Origin: Deferribacterales bacterium
GTDB taxonomy: Bacteria > Chrysiogenota > Deferribacteres > Deferribacterales > JAISNW01
Direction of reading: 5' to 3'
Assembly (NCBI GenBank): GCA_025997275.1
Contig: BNUJ01000057.1
Location: 1-9,661, forward strand
Length of the DNA stretch: 9,661 bases
How positions within the stretch are numbered: the first letter of the stretch is position 1; each line of letters starts with the position of its first letter. The notes beneath the pieces are model-generated. The model searched no databases, had not been told where the DNA came from, and worked only from the letters and a program-made list of their open reading frames with translations. Shown here piece after piece: positions 6,678-9,661 of this stretch. The translations under genes and the position numbers were made by a program.

Positions 6678-6822
6678 TCACTGCAGACGCTAGTTGCGGA
6701 TTAGGGACAAGGCACGACTTGTCAAACTCCTGCATAGCCACCTTATCTATTATTCCGCTTTTGTGCAAATCCTCCGCCATATCGTGAACAACAGCAGAAA
6801 TCTCACTCCTATATGTTTTCAT
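6628..6822 (-). pseudogene. truncated HigA-type antitoxin (N-terminus only)
   Basis: This 64-codon reading frame starts at an ATG with an AGAGG ribosome binding site seven bases upstream. Its first 40 residues, with MKTYRSEISAVVHDMAEDLH (1-20) then KSGIIDK.AMQEFDKSCLVP, match what I know of the N-terminus of HigA-type antitoxins. Those normally run to about 100 aa and continue into a helix-turn-helix (SQ..FA..L.V....VSQWE). Here the sequence departs after SCLVP into an unrelated tail (NPQLASAVKHHKGLDK) and stops, so the DNA-binding domain is missing. The partner toxin gene, usually just upstream, is absent. A consensus promoter (6876-6905) is retained. It could still be transcribed and translated, but it cannot act as a normal antitoxin. 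A small distinct family sharing only the N-terminal domain is the alternative. Confidence 0.65.
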
Positions 6823-6838
6823 AGCTATACCTCTTATG

Positions 6839-6894
6839 AACTTGCCTGTTGCCAACAACACCCTAGTACTTAGTTATTATAACATTGGCAAGTT
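6839..6894. repeat. inverted repeats flanking the antitoxin-remnant promoter
   Basis: AACTTGCC (6839-6846) pairs exactly with GGCAAGTT (6887-6894), and inside it TTGCCAA (6849-6855) pairs with TTGGCAA (6885-6891). The -10 box (6876-6881) lies between the arms. The right arm falls in the -10/-35 spacer, upstream of the transcription start, so this is a DNA-level repeat rather than an RNA hairpin. It resembles an autoregulatory operator of toxin-antitoxin promoters. Confidence 0.5.
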
Positions 6895-6905
6895 TAGACT
6901 GTCAA
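6876..6905 (-). promoter_or_regulatory. consensus sigma-70 promoter for the antitoxin remnant (and possibly purE)
   Basis: On the minus strand both hexamers are perfect: -35 TTGACA (6900-6905) and -10 TATAAT (6876-6881), with an 18-base spacer. The predicted start is about 6869, roughly 45 nt before the antitoxin-remnant ATG. No terminator is visible between the remnant and purE, so the transcript may continue into purE and the secreted protein gene. Confidence 0.8.
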
Positions 6906-6918
6906 GTTCTAAATAGTA

Positions 6919-6975
6919 TTAGTGCTTGAATACAGCAAATGCCCTCAACCCGTCTATATCAGCACGATAGCTCAT
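6919..6975 (-). pseudogene. 5' remnant of an acyltransferase-3 (OafA/YrhL-type) gene
   Basis: An ATG overlapping the alkD stop (ATGA) begins an 18-residue reading frame, MSYRADIDGLRAFAV followed by FKH and a stop. The segment YRADIDGLRAFAV is the family-defining N-terminus of membrane O-acyltransferases of the acyltransferase-3 family, which decorate LPS, peptidoglycan or exopolysaccharide and are normally 350-650 aa. The match ends after about 15 residues, where the first transmembrane helix should begin. The rest of the gene is gone, replaced by the promoter and antitoxin remnant. This is therefore a deletion relic. The ATGA overlap shows it was once translationally coupled to the alkD-like gene. 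Confidence 0.65.
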
Positions 6976-7682
6976 TTCATACCCATATAGTGTTTGCGCT
7001 GTTCTGGGGGCAGGTGCTCTATGCTATAGCGCAGCATAGTTCTAGGCATAACTGTTGCATATTTATTTAGGAATGTAATTAGTGATTGTCTGTCCTTTTT
7101 GCCGACCTCGCGCATAGCCCAACCTGTCGCCTTGTGCATCAAATCGTGCTTGTGAGTGAGAAAATGCTCTGCCCGTTTAACCGTCAAATCCGTTTCGCCG
7201 TATTTATTGAGCTGATAGAAAGTAGCTACCACGCTTATGCGCTCACGCCAGAGCATACCAGAATTGGCATAGTCATTTAACAAGCCACGGTAACAGCCCT
7301 TCTGCCCGTTTGTCTCTCTATAGTATCTGCCTAGCACCTTATCCGCCGATAAATCTACCAAGTCCCAGTTATTTATATAGTCCACATTCTCTGCATATAG
7401 AGTGCGCATCGCATCGGGTTCTTCGTTCATACGAGCTATTATTATAACGAGTGCCGCAAATCGCACCTCGTGCCAATCGTTCTGAAGTAGCTTTGCTATG
7501 CTATTATGGGGCAAGTTGATATAGGGCTTTGCTATCTCACGAGTAGCGGGCACTGTAAGACCGATAAACTTGTCCCCCTCGCCGTAGCCCCCCTTGTGCG
7601 TCTGGAAAAACTTGGCATGGTGCGCCATAAGCTGTGCATCGCCTGCAGATTTAAGGGCGTTGATAAGTGATGTATGGTTCAT
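6972..7682 (-). CDS. AlkD-like DNA alkylation repair protein
   Basis: This is a HEAT-like-repeat DNA glycosylase of the DNA alkylation repair family, which removes alkylated purines. At 236 aa it has nearly the length of Bacillus AlkD. Visible family features are KGGYGEGDKFIGLTVPATR (30-48), DWHEVRFAAL (69-78), NNWDLVD (104-110) with Trp106/Asp110 as probable active-site residues, WRERI (145-149, Arg146/148), HKATGWAMREVGKKD (183-197, Trp188) and MPRTMLRYSIEHLPPEQR (212-229). The helical repeats run throughout, with no signal peptide. No Shine-Dalgarno is evident before the ATG, and the leader predicted from the extended -10 at 7713-7721 is short. It was once followed by an acyltransferase gene, now only a remnant. 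The reaction is inferred from family. Confidence 0.9.
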   Translation of the reverse strand: MNHTSLINALKSAGDAQLMAHHAKFFQTHKGGYGEGDKFIGLTVPATREIAKPYINLPHNSIAKLLQNDWHEVRFAALVIIIARMNEEPDAMRTLYAENVDYINNWDLVDLSADKVLGRYYRETNGQKGCYRGLLNDYANSGMLWRERISVVATFYQLNKYGETDLTVKRAEHFLTHKHDLMHKATGWAMREVGKKDRQSLITFLNKYATVMPRTMLRYSIEHLPPEQRKHYMGMK

Positions 7683-7746
7683 AACGGAGATGATAGCATA
7701 AAATATTATTGCATTGTAGCAAAATTATCATTATAATCGCTCCGTT
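7683..7746. repeat. inverted repeat enclosing a divergent promoter region
   Basis: AACGGAG (7683-7689), next to the alkD start, and CTCCGTT (7740-7746), next to the lipoprotein gene's ribosome binding site, are exact inverted copies 50 bases apart. They bracket both divergent promoters. They could be operator half-sites or chance, since each arm is only 7 bp. Confidence 0.3.
7709..7737 (+). promoter_or_regulatory. promoter for the lipoprotein gene, overlapping a minus-strand -10
   Basis: On the plus strand TTGCAT (7709-7714), a 17-base spacer and a perfect TATAAT (7732-7737) form a good sigma-70 site, with a very short predicted leader starting about 7744. On the minus strand an extended -10, TG-C-TACAAT (7713-7721), points to the alkD-like gene and overlaps the plus-strand -35, so the two promoters probably interfere with each other. 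Confidence 0.6.
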
Positions 7747-7759
7747 GGAGGTAGTTTTT

Positions 7760-8359
7760 ATGAGAAAAGCTTTGATATTGATAGCGACTGTTGTCCTATC
7801 AGGCTGCAGTTTTTATTCTGGACCGGAACGGCTAGTTGCTTTTGACACAGCGGTAGGCAAGGTTGACATGAAAAAGAGTTTCTTCCTAGCATACCCCGAA
7901 GACGGCAAGCAACTGACATTTCTTTCAAAGGAAGAGATAAACACAGCTAGTGCGGAAGAAGTTATAGACGCATTTAGTTCAAGGTTTAGCAAAACATTCG
8001 GAACATTGGCTACCGGGAAAAAGGGTGCAGGACTTGAAAACTCTTTCAAGGAGGCTCAACTCCGTAAGGACGACTATCTCGTGGCATTTGATATAACGTA
8101 TTGGAAAGATAGCCCTTATCTCACATGCAACCCACAAAACAACAAGCCGCCTGTAGAGGCTTTACTTGATAAACTTGATGTAACGATTACGGTCTATAAT
8201 GTTGCAGATGAAACTATTGTGAATAGACAGCGTGTGCAAAGTGAAGGCTGTCCTATAGTTCTGTTAGGCTTTATCCCGTTAGGGGCAAACAGTCCAACTG
8301 CTAGATTCCAAAAATCGCTTGATGTGTGGTATAAGAACGTAACTGTTTTTGGTAAATAA
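7760..8359 (+). CDS. Envelope lipoprotein, DUF4823-like
   Basis: This 199-aa protein has a lipoprotein signal: MRK, a hydrophobic stretch LILIATVV, and the lipobox LSGC with the acylated cysteine at residue 16. It is therefore anchored by lipid in the inner or outer membrane. Ser17-Phe18 after the cysteine do not form an inner-membrane retention signal, so the outer membrane is likely if Lol rules apply. The mature part contains a domain with FFLAYPEDGKQLTFLSKEEI, a helical EEVIDAFSSRFSKTF segment, a strand DDYLVAFDITYWKD and a strand pair DVTITVYNVADETIVNRQRV. This resembles lipoproteins of the DUF4823 type, a tentative match. Two cysteines (TCNP, GCPI) may form a disulfide. The start is fixed by TTGGAGG seven to eight bases upstream. 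An upstream extension has no signal-peptide logic. The gene stands alone and ends in a strong terminator. Confidence 0.88.
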   Translation: MRKALILIATVVLSGCSFYSGPERLVAFDTAVGKVDMKKSFFLAYPEDGKQLTFLSKEEINTASAEEVIDAFSSRFSKTFGTLATGKKGAGLENSFKEAQLRKDDYLVAFDITYWKDSPYLTCNPQNNKPPVEALLDKLDVTITVYNVADETIVNRQRVQSEGCPIVLLGFIPLGANSPTARFQKSLDVWYKNVTVFGK

Positions 8360-8389
8360 AGAGGGGAGGGGGCAACCCCCTCTCTTTTT
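8360..8389 (+). terminator. rho-independent terminator of the lipoprotein gene
   Basis: It begins directly after the TAA. A long G-rich arm (GAGGGGAGGGGG) and a C-rich arm (CCCCCTCTC) are separated by a CAA loop and followed by TTTTT. The inner seven pairs are Watson-Crick and the outer part continues with G-T wobbles. It would terminate plus-strand transcription efficiently. Confidence 0.92.
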
Positions 8390-8465
8390 GGCTAAATATA
8401 CACCTCTGCCACCCCTGCCAAAATCTTTACACAGCCATTATACCACACTCATAAAGCCTTTGCAA

Positions 8466-8512
8466 ATATTTTGTGCAAATTTGCAGTGGCAGTGCAAATC
8501 TGCACAAAATAT
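8466..8512. repeat. 47-nt near-perfect palindrome between convergent genes
   Basis: Two 20-base arms (8466-8485 and 8493-8512) are inverted copies with a single mismatch, around the 7-base loop GTGGCAG. The motif TGCAAAT or its complement recurs four times within and beside it (8461-8467, 8474-8480, 8479-8485, 8493-8499). It lies 11 nt after the stop of the minus-strand ATPase gene, so it could end that transcript, but no clean U-tract follows on either strand. The lipoprotein gene already has its own terminator. The rest of the gap (8390-8465) shows nothing I can name. Confidence 0.75.
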
Positions 8513-8523
8513 AATGAAGAATT

Positions 8524-9661
8524 TTAGTTCTGTTTGATTATGTTTGGGAATTCTTCTATTAAATACAGAGGGATGTCGTGTAGCGAGCCATTGCGCCCAT
8601 ATCGCCCTAGCGATGTGCGGATAGCAAAACGGGGGTTGTAATAGCTCATATATGCTTTCAAGCTCTTGGCTTGCAGGTTCACGCCTGCCTTAGCCTCAAT
8701 GGGAACAACTTCTCCATCGTGCTGTATAATAAAATCAACCTCAGCAACCCCTTTCTTTTTGTCATTTGCCCAGTAGAATATACGCATATCCAGCGATAGC
8801 GACTTCAACTCTTGCAAGACAAATTGCTCCGTCAACGCCCCCTTGAACTGGATAAATAGCTCTGGGTCAGGTTCTGCAAGGTTCTGCAGCGTCAACCCAA
8901 CCTTTGCAGACAACAAGCCAACATCAAGCATATATAGCTTAAATACATTCGTTCTGTATGCTGATAGTGGCAATAACGGTGTTTCAACCCTGTCAACTTT
9001 ATGAACCAGTCCAACCTGCCCTAGCCAATAGAGGGCAGACTCAAACTGGCTTGCCCTTGCGCCGTTTTTCATCTCGCGATATACAAAATGTTTATTTTCC
9101 TTTGCTAGCTGCTTGGGCAGAGAGTCCCATATTAGGCTAACCTTAGGGATAGACGGCGTGTCAATGTGCTTTGAAAAGTCGCTCTCGTAGTCCTTTAAGA
9201 TACCAAGCTGAATCTCCCTCACCTCATCGTAGTCTTGATTTTCAGCAAAAGATAGAACGACTTTAGGCATCCCCCCAACAAAATAATATTGTTTAAGCCT
9301 AGCAATCAGTTCATTCTCAATAACATAAGCCGAGTCGTAGCTCTTGTCGTCCACGAGCATTTGATAGCGAGTTTCGCCAACGGCAGACAGGAACTCAGAA
9401 AAGTTCATAGGGTATAACTCAAGTCTGTCAACCTTCCCCACAGGGAAAGAATCCCCATGGTGTATTGATACGCCCAGCAGACTTCCAGCGGATACGATAT
9501 TATACTCTGGCGCGTCTTCGCAAAAATATTTCAGTGAGCGCAAAGCACGGTTACACTCCTGAATTTCATCAAATATAATCAACGTATCCAACGAGTCAAT
9601 TTTGAAACCCGCCTTATATTCTAGTTTCTGAATGATATTAGACGGCTTTATATTGTCCTCA
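8524..9661 (-). CDS. AAA ATPase with DUF4143 / PD-(D/E)XK-like C-terminus (5' end outside window)
   Basis: This is a partial gene. The frame stays open to the right edge, so the N-terminal portion with the Walker A motif is not seen. In the visible part, the Walker B motif LIIFDEIQEC lies near the start, followed by the sensor-like region YNIVSAGSLLGVSIH and the typical FPVGKVDRLELYPMNFSEFL. The middle and end form the DUF4143 region, with KGALTEQFVLQEL, YWANDKKKGVAEVDFIIQHD and VVPIEAKAG. The latter pair (Glu-Val-Asp ... Glu-Ala-Lys) resembles a PD-(D/E)XK nuclease core. These ATPases are widespread in host-associated and anaerobic bacteria, often in many variable copies, and their role is not established. 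A TTG at 9591 would be too late a start, since it would drop Walker A. A large palindrome lies 11 nt downstream. Confidence 0.9.
   Translation of the reverse strand, partial: EDNIKPSNIIQKLEYKAGFKIDSLDTLIIFDEIQECNRALRSLKYFCEDAPEYNIVSAGSLLGVSIHHGDSFPVGKVDRLELYPMNFSEFLSAVGETRYQMLVDDKSYDSAYVIENELIARLKQYYFVGGMPKVVLSFAENQDYDEVREIQLGILKDYESDFSKHIDTPSIPKVSLIWDSLPKQLAKENKHFVYREMKNGARASQFESALYWLGQVGLVHKVDRVETPLLPLSAYRTNVFKLYMLDVGLLSAKVGLTLQNLAEPDPELFIQFKGALTEQFVLQELKSLSLDMRIFYWANDKKKGVAEVDFIIQHDGEVVPIEAKAGVNLQAKSLKAYMSYYNPRFAIRTSLGRYGRNGSLHDIPLYLIEEFPNIIKQN

Noticed and set aside
6180..6704. 174-codon open frame on the plus strand opposite purE
   Set aside because: Antisense shadow of purE. The protein is Ala/Ser/Cys-rich with no domain, and there is no ribosome binding site.
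8510..8515. TATAAT next to the palindrome as a plus-strand promoter
   Set aside because: No -35 at usable spacing, and it would only drive antisense RNA into the ATPase gene. The bases belong to the palindrome arm and its flank.
8349..8537. 62-codon open frame across the terminator and palindrome
   Set aside because: It is translated from the terminator stem (PPLFLAKYTPLPPLP) and the palindrome. Low complexity, no start signals.
9589..9591. TTG as the start of the ATPase gene
   Set aside because: The frame continues open to the window edge with plausible coding sequence, and starting here would leave out the Walker A region the family needs.

Overview
The window reads as chromosome of a Gram-negative, flagellated bacterium of moderate G+C that uses ATA freely for isoleucine. 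It encodes a flagellar export gatekeeper (FlhB), a CcmC-type cytochrome c maturation protein, several signal-peptide-bearing envelope proteins and a lipoprotein. Glutamyl-tRNA reductase shows that heme is made by the C5 pathway. The mix of a DUF4911-like protein, a DUF3015-like protein and a YhaM-like nuclease would fit Deferribacterota or a neighbouring deep-branching phylum. That placement is an inference from gene content, not something the sequence proves. I saw no rRNA, tRNA, CRISPR array or intact insertion sequence.

Left part (1-2507): the first codons of a minus-strand gene with a good promoter lie at the very edge. They are followed by hemA (minus), divergent from flhB (plus), with a 96-nt shared promoter region. 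Middle plus-strand run (2508-5257): a promoter at 2543-2571 precedes a tightly packed row of five genes: a small possible LSm-like protein, a DUF4911-like protein, a YhaM-like OB-fold/HD nuclease, ccmC (overlapping the nuclease gene by 8 nt) and an exported DUF3015-like protein. This row is probably one operon.

Minus-strand run (5271-7682): read in its own direction this goes alkD-like DNA glycosylase, a scar of gene remnants, purE, then a secreted protein of unknown function whose start codon overlaps the purE stop. The scar (about 6602-6975) is the most interesting part of the window. It holds the first ~15 codons of an acyltransferase-3 (OafA-type) gene whose ATG overlaps the alkD stop, then a consensus sigma-70 promoter set within inverted repeats, then a HigA-type antitoxin gene that keeps its N-terminus but has lost its helix-turn-helix, then a start-less coding-like stretch running into purE. 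It looks like an old insertion/deletion hotspot whose surviving promoter may now serve purE.

Right part (7683-9661): a divergent promoter region, a lipoprotein gene ending in a strong rho-independent terminator, a 47-nt near-perfect palindrome, and the C-terminal majority of an AAA ATPase/DUF4143 protein on the minus strand that runs off the window. The annotated genes are mostly housekeeping (heme, purine, flagellum, cytochrome c, DNA repair). No complete new system is evident. The candidates for closer study are the gene scar at 6602-6975, the palindrome at 8466-8512 and the LSm-like/DUF4911/YhaM cluster.
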